Assembly: GCF_002261225.1 (NCBI RefSeq)
Contig: NZ_NEVM01000001.1
Location: 1,488,001-1,552,000, forward strand
Reading direction: 5' to 3'
Origin: Bordetella genomosp. 10
GTDB taxonomy: Bacteria > Pseudomonadota > Gammaproteobacteria > Burkholderiales > Burkholderiaceae_B
Length of the DNA stretch: 64,000 nucleotides
The position numbers were made by a program, and so were the translations under genes. A model generated the notes under the pieces. That model was not told the DNA's origin. It saw only the letters and a program-made list of their open reading frames with translations, and searched no databases. Shown in pieces: positions 35,681 to 43,975 of the stretch. Position 1 is the stretch's first letter. Every line of letters begins with the position of its first letter.

Positions 35681-36724
35681 TTACAGCACTTTGTTTTCGA
35701 GCACGCCGGCGCCGGTGGGGTTGCTGGCGGTGCAGATGCTGCCCAGATACTGGAGGGCGGACACGTCGTTGTTGGCGACGCTGTAACGCCCCTGCAGGCC
35801 GGTGTTGGCCCGTTGATCCATGGCCATCTGGTCCTTCAGGCAGGTCTTGCCGCTTTCCACGCACCGGTTCAGGATGGCGTCGTACAGGTCGGCCGCCACC
35901 GTGGCGTAGCGTTGCACCGGCACGCGTTCGCTGGGCTTGTCCAGTTCCAGGTAGGTGGGGCGATCCAGCGTGTTGCCGCCGTCGCGCGCCTGTTGCACCC
36001 ACTTGTCGAAGTCGCCGGCGGGCATGCCGTAGAACTTGAAGTGCATGCCCGAGAAGCCGGCGCCGCTGAAGTTCGCCGACATGCCGTTATACGTGCCCGC
36101 CTTGTTGATCACGGCGTGCAGTTGCGTCTCCATGCCCGGCATCGTGTAGATCATGCCGGCCAGGGCGGGCACGAAGAATGCGTTCATCACCGTCGTCGAG
36201 GTCAGCTTGAACTGGATCGGGCGGTCGACCGGCGCGGCCAGTTCGTTGACCGTGGCGATGCCCTGCTCCGGGTAGATGAACAGCCACTTCCAGTCCATCG
36301 AGACCACTTCGACCACCAGCGGCTTGACGTTGGTGGGCAGCTCACGGCCTTCGGACAGGCGGTCCAGCGGACGGTAGGGATCCAGGCGGTGGGTGCTCAC
36401 CCAGGTGATCGCGCCGAGGGCGATGATGATGATCAGCGGGGCCGACCAGACCATCAGTTCGATGCGGGTGGAGTGGTTCCATTCCGGGTCGTAATCCGGG
36501 TTATTGGCGGCCGCGCGGTAACGATACGCAAACACCAACGTAAGGATTATTACGGGGATGATGATCACCAACATCAGAATCGTGGATATGATGATCAAGT
36601 CGCGCTGCTGTACCGCTATGTCCCCTGACGGAGACAGCAGGACGGCATTACAGCCGCCCAACAGGAGGGTAACGGCAAGGAGGGGGAGCAGGAGTAATCC
36701 GCGTGGGGGCTTGTTTGGAGGCAT
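35681..36724 (-). CDS. cyoA: Cytochrome bo3 ubiquinol oxidase subunit II
   Basis: Membrane-anchored subunit II with a cupredoxin fold. From the ATG at 36724 the product has 347 residues: a lipoprotein signal (LLAVTLLLGGC), two membrane helices (LIIISTILMLVIIIPVIILT and LMVWSAPLIIIIALGAITWV), and a periplasmic domain containing VVSMDWKWLFIYPEQGIATV and TSTTVMNAFFVPALAGMIYT. The CuA ligands of cytochrome c oxidases are absent, as expected for a quinol oxidase. The C-terminal extension (about 285-347) has two extra Cys and ends in a lower-complexity tail. A TTG at 36742 would lengthen it by six residues. First gene of cyoABCD; no heme O synthase gene (cyoE) follows. Confidence 0.96.
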   Translation of the reverse strand: MPPNKPPRGLLLLPLLAVTLLLGGCNAVLLSPSGDIAVQQRDLIIISTILMLVIIIPVIILTLVFAYRYRAAANNPDYDPEWNHSTRIELMVWSAPLIIIIALGAITWVSTHRLDPYRPLDRLSEGRELPTNVKPLVVEVVSMDWKWLFIYPEQGIATVNELAAPVDRPIQFKLTSTTVMNAFFVPALAGMIYTMPGMETQLHAVINKAGTYNGMSANFSGAGFSGMHFKFYGMPAGDFDKWVQQARDGGNTLDRPTYLELDKPSERVPVQRYATVAADLYDAILNRCVESGKTCLKDQMAMDQRANTGLQGRYSVANNDVSALQYLGSICTASNPTGAGVLENKVL

Positions 36725-36799
36725 TGCGGTGAGACGAGACAAGGGCGCAAATTATGGAAAATAACGCGAAATGTACGCTCATTGATGCGCTGCGGGAAG

Positions 36800-36814
36800 T
36801 GGACATTTTGTCCA
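36800..36814. promoter_or_regulatory. Palindrome in the cyoA/MFS divergent region
   Basis: TGGACA-TTT-TGTCCA (36800-36814) is a perfect dyad with six-base arms, in the 160-base gap between the divergent cyoA and MFS transporter starts. It could bind a regulator controlling one or both; no match to a known consensus is claimed. A/T-rich sequence at 36760-36790 is a likely cyo promoter area. Confidence 0.4.
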
Positions 36815-36884
36815 ACCGTGGTGCATGGCAGAGAGAGCGGTCCGTTCAAGGGCCGGTGCAGTTTAGCTCGAATCGGGAGGCAGC

Positions 36885-38237
36885 ATGATGTCGACAGGTA
36901 CGCTGGACTACAACGAAACCACACAGTCCGAATTTCAGAGGGACGCCCAGGCAGACATGGGCGGGTACCAGGGACACTCCGACGTCGCGCCGGGCGAGAT
37001 CGCCATCGGGGTGATCATCGGACGCGCCTCGGAATACTTCGACTTTTTCGTCTACGGGATCGCTTCGGTCCTGGTCTTTCCCCAGGTGTTTTTCCCCTTC
37101 CTGCCGCCATTGGACGGCATGTTGGCGGCTTTTGCGCTGTTCTCCTTCGCTTTCATCGCGCGGCCCTTCGGCACGTCGCTGTTCATGGCGATCCAGCGGC
37201 GCTGGGGCCGCAGCGTCAAGCTGACCGCGGCGCTGTTCCTGCTGGGCACCGCGACGGCGGGGATTGCATTTGTCCCTAATTATTCTTCATTGGGGACACA
37301 TGCCATCGTCCTGCTGGCCATCTTCCGGGTGGTGCAAGGGGTGGCGACCGGCGGCGCCTGGGACGGCCTGCCCTCGCTGCTGGCGCTGAACGCGCCCGAG
37401 CACAAGCGGGGCTGGTATTCGATGATCGGGCAGCTTGGCGCGCCCATCGGCTTCCTGCTGGCCGGCGGCCTGTTTCTGTACCTGCACAGCACCCTCTCCG
37501 CGGACGACTTCCTCGACTGGGGCTGGCGCTATCCCTTCTACGTCGCCTTCGCCATCAACGTGGTGGCGCTGTTCGCCCGCCTGCGGCTGGTGGTGACCGA
37601 CGAATATACGCGCCTGCTCGAGGAGGGCGAACTGAAGCCGGTGGGCACGCTGGTCATGTTCAAGGGCCAGGGATACAACATCTTCCTGGGCGCCTTCGCC
37701 AGCCTGGCCAGCTATGCGCTCTTCCATCTTGTAACCATCTTTCCGCTTTCCTGGCTGTCCCTGCAATCGACGCAGTCGGTCAATTCCATCCTGACGGCGG
37801 AAATCATCGGCGGCTTCCTGGGGATCGTCGGTACCATCATCTCGGGCAAGCTGGCCGATAAGTTGGGGCGGCGCAACACCCTGGGCGGGCTGGCCTGCCT
37901 GATCGGCGTCTTCGCCCTGTGCACGCCGTGGCTGCTGGAAGGCGGCCCGAGCAGCCAGGATGCCTTCATCATGATCGGCTTCTTCCTGCTGGGCCTGTCC
38001 TACGGCCAGGCGGCCGGGACGGTGACGTCGAACTTCACGCGCCAGTTCCGCTACACCGGCGCGGCGTTGACTTCCGACTTCGCCTGGCTGGTGGGAGCTG
38101 CCTTCGCGCCGCTGGTGGCCCTGAGCCTGTCTTCCCATTTCGGGGTGGTGGCGGTCAGCGCCTACCTGCTGTCGGGCGTGGTTTGCACCTTGTTGGCGCT
38201 GCGCATCAACCGGGCGTTGGAAACGCGGGAAGATTGA
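36885..38237 (+). CDS. MFS transporter, metabolite/H+ symporter type
   Basis: A 450-residue major facilitator with 12 predicted helices of the MHS (ShiA/ProP-like) group. Landmarks: VIIGRASEYFDFFVYGIASV in helix 1, FARPFG-like FIARPFGTSLFMAIQRRWG at loop 2-3, RVVQGVATGGAWDGLPSLL in helix 4, and SGKLADKLGRRNTLGG at loop 8-9. The MHS loop 8-9 motif and the Asp in YFDFF are typical of proton-coupled uptake of organic acids or osmolytes. A cytoplasmic N-terminal extension of about 35 residues is Gln/Asp-rich. Tandem ATGs (36885, 36888) follow GGGAGG. Divergent from cyoA, an arrangement often kept in Burkholderiales; substrate unknown. Ends at a strong terminator. Confidence 0.92.
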   Translation: MMSTGTLDYNETTQSEFQRDAQADMGGYQGHSDVAPGEIAIGVIIGRASEYFDFFVYGIASVLVFPQVFFPFLPPLDGMLAAFALFSFAFIARPFGTSLFMAIQRRWGRSVKLTAALFLLGTATAGIAFVPNYSSLGTHAIVLLAIFRVVQGVATGGAWDGLPSLLALNAPEHKRGWYSMIGQLGAPIGFLLAGGLFLYLHSTLSADDFLDWGWRYPFYVAFAINVVALFARLRLVVTDEYTRLLEEGELKPVGTLVMFKGQGYNIFLGAFASLASYALFHLVTIFPLSWLSLQSTQSVNSILTAEIIGGFLGIVGTIISGKLADKLGRRNTLGGLACLIGVFALCTPWLLEGGPSSQDAFIMIGFFLLGLSYGQAAGTVTSNFTRQFRYTGAALTSDFAWLVGAAFAPLVALSLSSHFGVVAVSAYLLSGVVCTLLALRINRALETRED

Positions 38238-38250
38238 CGCGGGCTGTATG

Positions 38251-38289
38251 AAAAAAAGGCGTCCCGGCTTGGCCGGGGCGCCTTTTTTT
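38251..38289. terminator. Bidirectional intrinsic terminator after the MFS gene
   Basis: An 11-base GC stem with one G-T pair (38258-38268 with 38272-38282) is flanked by seven A (38251-38257) and seven T (38283-38289). It can serve the MFS gene and the convergent small minus-strand gene. Confidence 0.92.
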
Positions 38290-38348
38290 GCGCTGCAATA
38301 AGAAAGCAGAAAGCCGGACAGCCGCCGGCTCGACCTTGATAAATCGTC

Positions 38349-38570
38349 TTAATAAATAGAGATGGGATCGAACGCCGGGCGCACCGCGCCCAGCCGTGAG
38401 AGGAAGCTTTCCCGGTCCCCGCCGGCGCGCACGCTCAGGGACACGCCGGGCGGCGGGTCCAGGCGGGTCGCGCGGGCGCACAGCCAGCCCGCCATGACGA
38501 CGGCGAGCACGGCGACGCCGTGGTAAAGAATGATCTGGTACCGGAACCGGGCCTTCGACCAGCGATGCAT
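38349..38570 (-). CDS. Small single-pass membrane protein
   Basis: A 73-residue product with a good binding site (AAGGGAGA) before the ATG. A basic N-terminus (MHRWSKARFRYQ) precedes one hydrophobic helix (IILYHGVAVLAVVMAGWLC, about 13-31), giving an N-in orientation, and a periplasmic tail of about 40 residues rich in Arg, Pro and Asp. No family recognised. The good ribosome site and membrane signal make it likely real. Its transcript would end at the terminator at 38251-38289. Confidence 0.6.
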   Translation of the reverse strand: MHRWSKARFRYQIILYHGVAVLAVVMAGWLCARATRLDPPPGVSLSVRAGGDRESFLSRLGAVRPAFDPISIY

Positions 38571-38645
38571 ACCGTCTCCCTTGCCCCGGCCGCGGGCCGG
38601 GGGTGCTGTGCGGTGCTGCTCTGCTGCTATATAGAAACGTCTCGG

Positions 38646-38677
38646 GTCCGCCGTGCTTGCGGCGGACTTCGTTTTTT
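38646..38677 (+). terminator. Orphan intrinsic terminator on the plus strand
   Basis: An eight-base perfect stem (GTCCGCCG 38646-38653 with 38660-38667) and six-base loop are followed by TTCG and six T. No plus-strand gene ends here: the MFS gene has already been terminated at 38289. It might end a short plus-strand RNA, or block antisense entry into the efflux operon. Confidence 0.75.
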
Positions 38678-38696
38678 GAGTGGATGACTTCTATAT

Positions 38697-40217
38697 TTAA
38701 CCCGAGTCGCGGCCGTTCGTCATCGGGGGCTGCCCGGAGGCGGCCCCTTCTTTCCAGCCCAGGCCCAGGCTCTTCTGCAGGGACACGAAGTCGTCCAGCA
38801 GCTCGGCCTGGCCGGCTACCACGTCCTGCTGGGCGGCGAATTCGCTGCGCTGGGTGTCCAGCAGGTCGATCAGGGTGGTCGTGCCGGCGCGGTAGCGCTG
38901 GCGGGTCAGGTCGGCGGCGCGCTGGGCCGACACCTCGACCTGGCGCAGCCGGTCCAGGTGCTCGCGCTGGTGGCCGTAGCGCGACAAGGCGCCATTGGCG
39001 TCCTGCAGGGCTTGCAGCACCGTGTGCGCGTACTTGGCCTCGGCTTCGTCGCGGGCCGCCTCGGCGGCGTGGATGGCGCCCCGGGTGCGGCCGAAATCCA
39101 GCAGGTTCCATTGCAGGTAGGGCACGCCCAGCCAGCTACGGTTGCTTTTGCGCAACAGATGCCCCGGCGTGTCGGCGCTGAAGCCCAGGCTGCCGAACAG
39201 CGACACCTTGGGGAAAAGATCGGCGGTCTGCTCGCCGATCTGCGCGTTGGCGGAGGCCAGCCGGCGTTCGGCGGCGCGGATGTCGGGGCGCCGCCGCAGC
39301 ATGGCGGCGGGATCCTCGACCTCGACGGCGGCGGGCAGGGTGGGCAGGTCGCCGATCGGCGCCAGCGCCTGGTCCAGGTCGCCGGGCTCGCGCCCGGTGA
39401 GGACCGCCAGGCGGTCCAGCGATTCACTGATCTGCTCGTCCAGCGGGACCAGCGTGGCGCGGGTGGTCTGGACTTGCGTGGTCAGGCGCTCGACGTCCAC
39501 GTCGGCGGCGGTGCCGGCCGCGCGGCGCTGCAAGGTCAGGTCCAGCATGCGCTGTTGCAGTTCCGCCGAGGCCTGGGCCAGGCGCAGGCGCTGTTGCTGG
39601 TCGCGCAGGCCGATGTAGGCCTGCGCCACTTCCGCCGCCAGCGACACCTGCGTGTCCGCGAGGTCGGCGTCCACCGCCTCGGCCTCGGCGGAGGCGGCTT
39701 CGACCGCGCGGCGTTTGCCGCCGAAGAGATCCAGTTCCCACGACGCATCGAAACCCGCCGCGTACAGCGTCAAGGGGCCGCCCGTGGTGAGGCCGCTGTC
39801 GGGCGCGCTGGTGCGCACCGCCGCGACCGTGGCGGAACTGGTCGGCATCTGGTTGGCCTGCTGCTGCCGCAGTTGCGCGCGCGATTGCCGCAGGCGCGCC
39901 TGGGCCGCGTGCACGTCGGGGTTGTGCGCCAGGGCGGCCTCGATCAAGGTATTCAATTGGGCGTCGCCGAGCGCGCGCCACCATTGCGCGGCCGCTGCGC
40001 CGGCGAGGACGCCGGCGCCCGCGTCCGGCTGGCGCACGAAGGTCCGCGCCTGCCGGGCTTCGGGCGCGGCGTCCGGCGCGCCGTGGTAATCGGGGCCGAC
40101 CGCGCAGCCGGCCAGCAGCAGCGAGAGGAACAGGGAAACGGGCCGCAACGACGGCAAGGGCCGGCGGGCAGGCCCCGGCAAGGGCGCGGCGTGGCGGGAA
40201 GACTTCATGGCGTTCAT
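38697..40217 (-). CDS. NodT-family outer-membrane efflux lipoprotein
   Basis: Outer-membrane channel of a tripartite efflux pump, OprM/NodT family, 506 residues. It has a lipoprotein signal ending in SLLLAGCAVGPDY with the acylated Cys at about residue 38, followed by the typical AAQWWRALGDAQLNTLIEAALAHNPD region (two matching halves of the TolC fold). The coiled-coil repeats include RLRQSRAQLRQQQANQ and AERRLASANAQIGEQTADLF, and the family signature YLQWNLLDFGRTRGA. An ATG nine bases in (40208) is an alternative start. It begins eight bases after the emrB-like stop and is the last gene of the operon, with EmrA/EmrB-like partners. Confidence 0.94.
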   Translation of the reverse strand: MNAMKSSRHAAPLPGPARRPLPSLRPVSLFLSLLLAGCAVGPDYHGAPDAAPEARQARTFVRQPDAGAGVLAGAAAAQWWRALGDAQLNTLIEAALAHNPDVHAAQARLRQSRAQLRQQQANQMPTSSATVAAVRTSAPDSGLTTGGPLTLYAAGFDASWELDLFGGKRRAVEAASAEAEAVDADLADTQVSLAAEVAQAYIGLRDQQQRLRLAQASAELQQRMLDLTLQRRAAGTAADVDVERLTTQVQTTRATLVPLDEQISESLDRLAVLTGREPGDLDQALAPIGDLPTLPAAVEVEDPAAMLRRRPDIRAAERRLASANAQIGEQTADLFPKVSLFGSLGFSADTPGHLLRKSNRSWLGVPYLQWNLLDFGRTRGAIHAAEAARDEAEAKYAHTVLQALQDANGALSRYGHQREHLDRLRQVEVSAQRAADLTRQRYRAGTTTLIDLLDTQRSEFAAQQDVVAGQAELLDDFVSLQKSLGLGWKEGAASGQPPMTNGRDSG

Positions 40218-40224
40218 TGCGGAT

Positions 40225-41820
40225 TCAATGTCCGGCGGACGGCACCGGGCCGCGTGGGGTTTTCAGCAGCAGGGCCAGCGGGACGCAGGCCAGCAGGGCC
40301 AGGGCGAGCAGATAGAAAGTGTCGGAGTAGGTCATGACCGCGGCCTGCTGCTGGATCTGCGCGGCCAGTTGGCCCAGGGCACGCATTTTCGAATAGGCCA
40401 TGTCGCCGGTCTGGGCGAACCAGTTCGCGGCGCTGGCGGCGATATGGTCCTGGCCGGCGACGGAGTTGGCCGTTAGCGATTCGCGGATGACGTCGGCGTG
40501 GTACTTGTTGCGGCGGTCGATGACCACGCCGATCAGCGCCAGGCCGACCGAGCCGCCCAGGTTGCGCGCCATGTTGTACAGGCCGGCCGCATCGCCGGAT
40601 TCCTCGCGCGTCACCGCGGCCATCGACGCCTGGTTCAGGGGCATCATGCACAGCATCTGGCCGATGCCGCGCAGGAATTGCGAACCGTAGAAATCATGGC
40701 CCACCGCCTGCGCGGTCAGGTCGATGTCCAGCAGGCAACTGCCGACGAACAACAGCAGGCCGAGGATGACCAGCACGCGGAAGTCGGCCTTGCCGAGCAG
40801 GCGCGGCAGCAGCGGCATCATCAGGAAGGCCGGGATGCCGGACACCAGCATGACGGCGCCGGATTGCTGGGCGTTGTAGCCGGCGATCAGGCTGAGGAAC
40901 TGCGGCACCAGGTAGGACACCCCGTACAGGCCCGCGCCCACGGCGAAGACGATCAGGATGACGCTGGCGTAGCGGGGATTGCGCAGCAGGCTCAGCCGCA
41001 CGATGGGCTTGCGCGCGGTGAATTGCGCCACGCCCAGCACGATGAAGCCGATGAAGGACACGATGCTCAGGGTGGTGATCATGGTCGAGTCGAACCAGCG
41101 TTCGCGCTGGCCTTCCTCCAGCACCACGGTCAGCGAGCTCAGCGCCACCGACAGGCCGGCGATGCCCAGCCAGTCCGCCTTGATGAATTCGCCCCAGTGC
41201 GCTTTTTCCGACGGCAGGCCCAGCAGCAGCAGGGCCACCAGGCCCACGCAGACCGGCAGGTTGACGAAGAAGCACCAGCTCCAGCTTATGTTCTCGGCCA
41301 GCCAGCCGCCCGCCACCGGCCCCAGCAGCGGACCCAGCAGCACGATGAGGCCGAACATGGTCATGCCTATCGGCATCTGCTCGCGCGGCAGGCGCGTGCG
41401 GATGATGGTCTGCGCGGTGGGAATCATCGCGCCGCCGACGAAGCCCTGGCCGATGCGGCCGATGATCATCTGCGGCAAGGAACTGGACAGGCCGCACATG
41501 GCGGAAAACATGGCGAACAGCACGGCGTTGCCGAGCAGGAAGTTGCGCAGGCCGAAGACGCGCGTCAGCCAGGCCGCCAGCGGGATCATGACGATCTCGG
41601 ACAGCAGGTAGCCGGTGGAAATCCAGGTGCCTTCCGTGCCGGTGGCGCCGATCGAACCCTGGATCTGCGGCAGCGCGGAATTGGTGATGGAGATGTCCAG
41701 CGTGGCCATCAGCGCGCCCAGCGCGCCGCCGGCGACGGCGATCCAATCCGCCGCGGTGGCCCGCGCCGGCGGCGGCGCGGGCTGGGATGCGGGCGCGGAC
41801 AGGGCGGCGGCGTCAGCCAT
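40225..41820 (-). CDS. EmrB/QacA-type (DHA2) multidrug efflux transporter
   Basis: Inner-membrane drug/H+ antiporter of the 14-helix DHA2 family, 531 residues. Motifs: LDISITNSALPQIQGSIGAT in helix 1 (motif D1), WISTGYLLSEIVMIPLAAWL, RVFGLRNFLLGNAVLF at loop 2-3, GRIGQGFVGGAMIPTAQTII in helix 4, and motif C-like LLGPLLGPVAGGWLAENISW in helix 5. A Pro/Ala-rich N-terminal stretch of about 25 residues precedes the first helix. Translationally coupled to the upstream EmrA-like gene (eight-base overlap) and followed by NodT, so the pump should span both membranes and export amphipathic or hydrophobic compounds. Confidence 0.95.
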   Translation of the reverse strand: MADAAALSAPASQPAPPPARATAADWIAVAGGALGALMATLDISITNSALPQIQGSIGATGTEGTWISTGYLLSEIVMIPLAAWLTRVFGLRNFLLGNAVLFAMFSAMCGLSSSLPQMIIGRIGQGFVGGAMIPTAQTIIRTRLPREQMPIGMTMFGLIVLLGPLLGPVAGGWLAENISWSWCFFVNLPVCVGLVALLLLGLPSEKAHWGEFIKADWLGIAGLSVALSSLTVVLEEGQRERWFDSTMITTLSIVSFIGFIVLGVAQFTARKPIVRLSLLRNPRYASVILIVFAVGAGLYGVSYLVPQFLSLIAGYNAQQSGAVMLVSGIPAFLMMPLLPRLLGKADFRVLVILGLLLFVGSCLLDIDLTAQAVGHDFYGSQFLRGIGQMLCMMPLNQASMAAVTREESGDAAGLYNMARNLGGSVGLALIGVVIDRRNKYHADVIRESLTANSVAGQDHIAASAANWFAQTGDMAYSKMRALGQLAAQIQQQAAVMTYSDTFYLLALALLACVPLALLLKTPRGPVPSAGH

Positions 41821-42991
41821 GGCTGTTTTCCGCCGGGGCGGTGGCGCGATTTTCCTCGCGCACCTTCTGTTCGTCGTCGCGGGCGCCGCGCGTGTCGACT
41901 TCCGCCGTCACCGACAGTCCCGGCAGCAGCAGGCTGCGCGTGGCCGGGCCCGTATCGATGCGGATGCGCACCGGCACGCGCTGGACGATCTTGGTGAAGT
42001 TGCCGGTCGCGTTCTCCGGCGGCAGCAGGGCGAACTGGGAGCCGGTGCCGGGCGCGAAGCTGTCCACCACGCCATGCAGTTCGGTGCCCGGCAAGGCGTC
42101 CACGCGCAGGGTGACCGGCTGGTTGACGCGCATGCGGCCGATCTGGGTTTCCTTGAAGTTGGCCACCAGGTAGACGTTCTGCACCGGCACCACCGTCATG
42201 GCGCGCGTGCCGGGCTGGACATACTGGCCGACGCGCACGCTGCGGTCGCCGACGCGGCCGGGCTGGGCCGCCCGCACCACGGTGTCCTGCATGTCCAGGT
42301 TGGACTGGCGCATGCTGGCGCGCGCGGCCTCGGCCTGGGCGCGGGCCTGGTCGATGCCGGCGGCGGTGACGGCCAGTTGCGCCTGGGCGGCCGCCACGGC
42401 GGCGGTGTTGGCGGCCAGGGTGGCCTGCGCCTGGTCGCGGGTGTTGACCAGGTTGGCCAGGCGCTCGCTGGTTTCGGCGCCGCTGGCGGCCAGGGGGCGG
42501 TAACGGCGCACTTCGTCCTCGGCGTGCTGGGCGTTCAGCCGCGCCACGCGCTGCTGGGCCTGGGCCTGTTCGAGGCTGGCCTGCTGCTGCCGCAATTCGG
42601 CCTGGGCGCGGGCCAGGTCGGCGTCGCGGGCGGCCAAGGTGGCCTTGGCCTGGTCCAGCGCGGCGCGGTACGTGCCGTCATCCAGGCGCAACAGCGGATC
42701 GCCGACTTTCACCGTTTGGTTGTCGGCAACGTAGACTTCAGCAACGTAGCCGCTGATCTTGGGGGCCACCGTCACGGCGTCGGCCTGGAGATAGGCGTCG
42801 TCGGTGCTTTCGAAGTAGCGTCCCACCAGCCACCAGTGTCCCAGCCAGGCGGCGCCGGCCAGGACGACCAGTCCGGCGCCCGCCAGCAATACCATGCGCT
42901 TGCGGGAGGCGCGGCGCGGTCCGGCGGCCGCGGGCGTGGCGGGAGGCACTGCGGGAGGCGCGCCGGGCAAGGTGTCAGCGTTGGTCGACAT
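41813..42991 (-). CDS. EmrA/HlyD-type membrane fusion protein
   Basis: Periplasmic adaptor linking the EmrB-like transporter to the NodT channel, 392 residues. It has a single N-terminal helix (RMVLLAGAGLVVLAGAAWLG, about 32-51), then FESTDDAYLQADAVTVAPKI and GYVAEVYVADNQTVKVGDPL (biotinyl-lipoyl half), a long coiled-coil hairpin (about 115-220, with ALDQAKATLAARDADLARAQ), the second half-motif DTVVRAAQPGRVGDRSVRVG and the beta-barrel KETQIGRMRVNQPVTLRVDA. First gene of the operon, 117 bases from the divergent TetR-family gene at 43109. Confidence 0.95.
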   Translation of the reverse strand: MSTNADTLPGAPPAVPPATPAAAGPRRASRKRMVLLAGAGLVVLAGAAWLGHWWLVGRYFESTDDAYLQADAVTVAPKISGYVAEVYVADNQTVKVGDPLLRLDDGTYRAALDQAKATLAARDADLARAQAELRQQQASLEQAQAQQRVARLNAQHAEDEVRRYRPLAASGAETSERLANLVNTRDQAQATLAANTAAVAAAQAQLAVTAAGIDQARAQAEAARASMRQSNLDMQDTVVRAAQPGRVGDRSVRVGQYVQPGTRAMTVVPVQNVYLVANFKETQIGRMRVNQPVTLRVDALPGTELHGVVDSFAPGTGSQFALLPPENATGNFTKIVQRVPVRIRIDTGPATRSLLLPGLSVTAEVDTRGARDDEQKVREENRATAPAENSHG

Positions 42992-43016
42992 GAGGGGCGA
43001 ATAGACGAAAATTTAA

Positions 43017-43053
43017 CGACCGGAAGATTTTTATCGATCGGAAAAAATTTATC
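43017..43053. promoter_or_regulatory. Tandem 18-bp repeat, candidate TetR operator
   Basis: Two adjacent direct repeats with an 18-base period, CGACCGGAAGATTTTTAT (from 43017) and CGATCGGAAAAAATTTAT (from 43035), lie in the A/T-rich 117-base gap between the efflux operon and the divergent TetR gene. A more degenerate third copy may precede them. Position and length suit cooperative binding by the TetR-family protein at 43109. Confidence 0.6.
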
Positions 43054-43108
43054 AAGTGTTATATTTTTAGAAGTTGTCTGGTTTGTTACGGTTGCGGGAG
43101 AAAACAAA

Positions 43109-43834
43109 ATGATCGATGCCAAACGGCCCCGGCGCCCGGCCGCGGGCGGTTACGCCCGGGGGGATGAAACGCGCTTGCGCATCATCGATGCCGCCATCGA
43201 GCGCTTCGGCGAGGCGGGTTTCGACGGCGCCTCCACCCGCGATATCGCCCAGCGCGCGGGCGTCAACGCGCCCGCCTTGCAGTATTACTTCGAGAACAAG
43301 GAAGGCCTGTACCGGGCTTGCGCGGAACACATCGCGGACGAGACGCTGGCCTTTTTCGAGCCGGTCTCGACGCATGCGCGCCAGGTGCTGGCGGAGAACG
43401 GCGACGCCGAGCGCCTGATCGACGCCTTCATCCGCATCCAGGAAACCATCGCCGACAAGATGTTCACGGTCCGGCGCGACCCGGACCCCCGCATGTTCTT
43501 CGCCCGCGAGCAGGCGGGGCACGAGCCCGGCATCGCGTCGGAAGTGCTTCAGTGCCGGCTGCGCAAGCCGCTGAACGACCTCTGTGCAGCCTTGCTGGGG
43601 CGGCTCACCGGCTGCCCGCCCAACGATCCGCGGAACCTGGTGCGCATGATGAGCCTGAACGGCCAGTTGCTGGTGTTCCACATCGCCCGCCGGACCACCC
43701 TGACCTTGTTCGGCTGGAACGACATCGACGCGGAAAAGGCGGAGCTGATCAAGTCCACCGTGCGCGCCCAGACCCGCCAGTTGCTGGAAAGCTGGCACCG
43801 GGAAGCGAACAGGAAGGGCGGGGAAGCGGCTTGA
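43109..43834 (+). CDS. TetR-family regulator (CecR/DUF1956-like)
   Basis: Transcriptional regulator of 241 residues. The ATG at 43109 follows GGGAG; a much longer in-frame extension overlaps the efflux genes and is not coding. The DNA-binding domain (about 17-75) reads ETRLRIIDAAIERFGEAGFD, ASTRDIAQRAGVNAPALQYY and FENKEGLYRACAEHIADE. The C-terminal ligand domain (about 90-235) has the pattern of the DUF1956/CecR group, including the DPRMFFAREQ region and the RRTTLTLFGWNDID segment. Divergent from EmrA/EmrB/NodT genes with tandem repeats between, so probably a drug-responsive repressor of the pump. Confidence 0.93.
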   Translation: MIDAKRPRRPAAGGYARGDETRLRIIDAAIERFGEAGFDGASTRDIAQRAGVNAPALQYYFENKEGLYRACAEHIADETLAFFEPVSTHARQVLAENGDAERLIDAFIRIQETIADKMFTVRRDPDPRMFFAREQAGHEPGIASEVLQCRLRKPLNDLCAALLGRLTGCPPNDPRNLVRMMSLNGQLLVFHIARRTTLTLFGWNDIDAEKAELIKSTVRAQTRQLLESWHREANRKGGEAA

Positions 43835-43975
43835 TGCCGCTGACGGGGATGGCGTTCATGGCGATGAAGACGGGCCGCAAGCGTTAGCTTATCGATATCT
43901 TGTATTTGTTCGCGGGGCACGCGGGCCCGAATAATCGACGCTTGTCGATTGTTTTGCCTGTAGCGGGAAGTTCGC

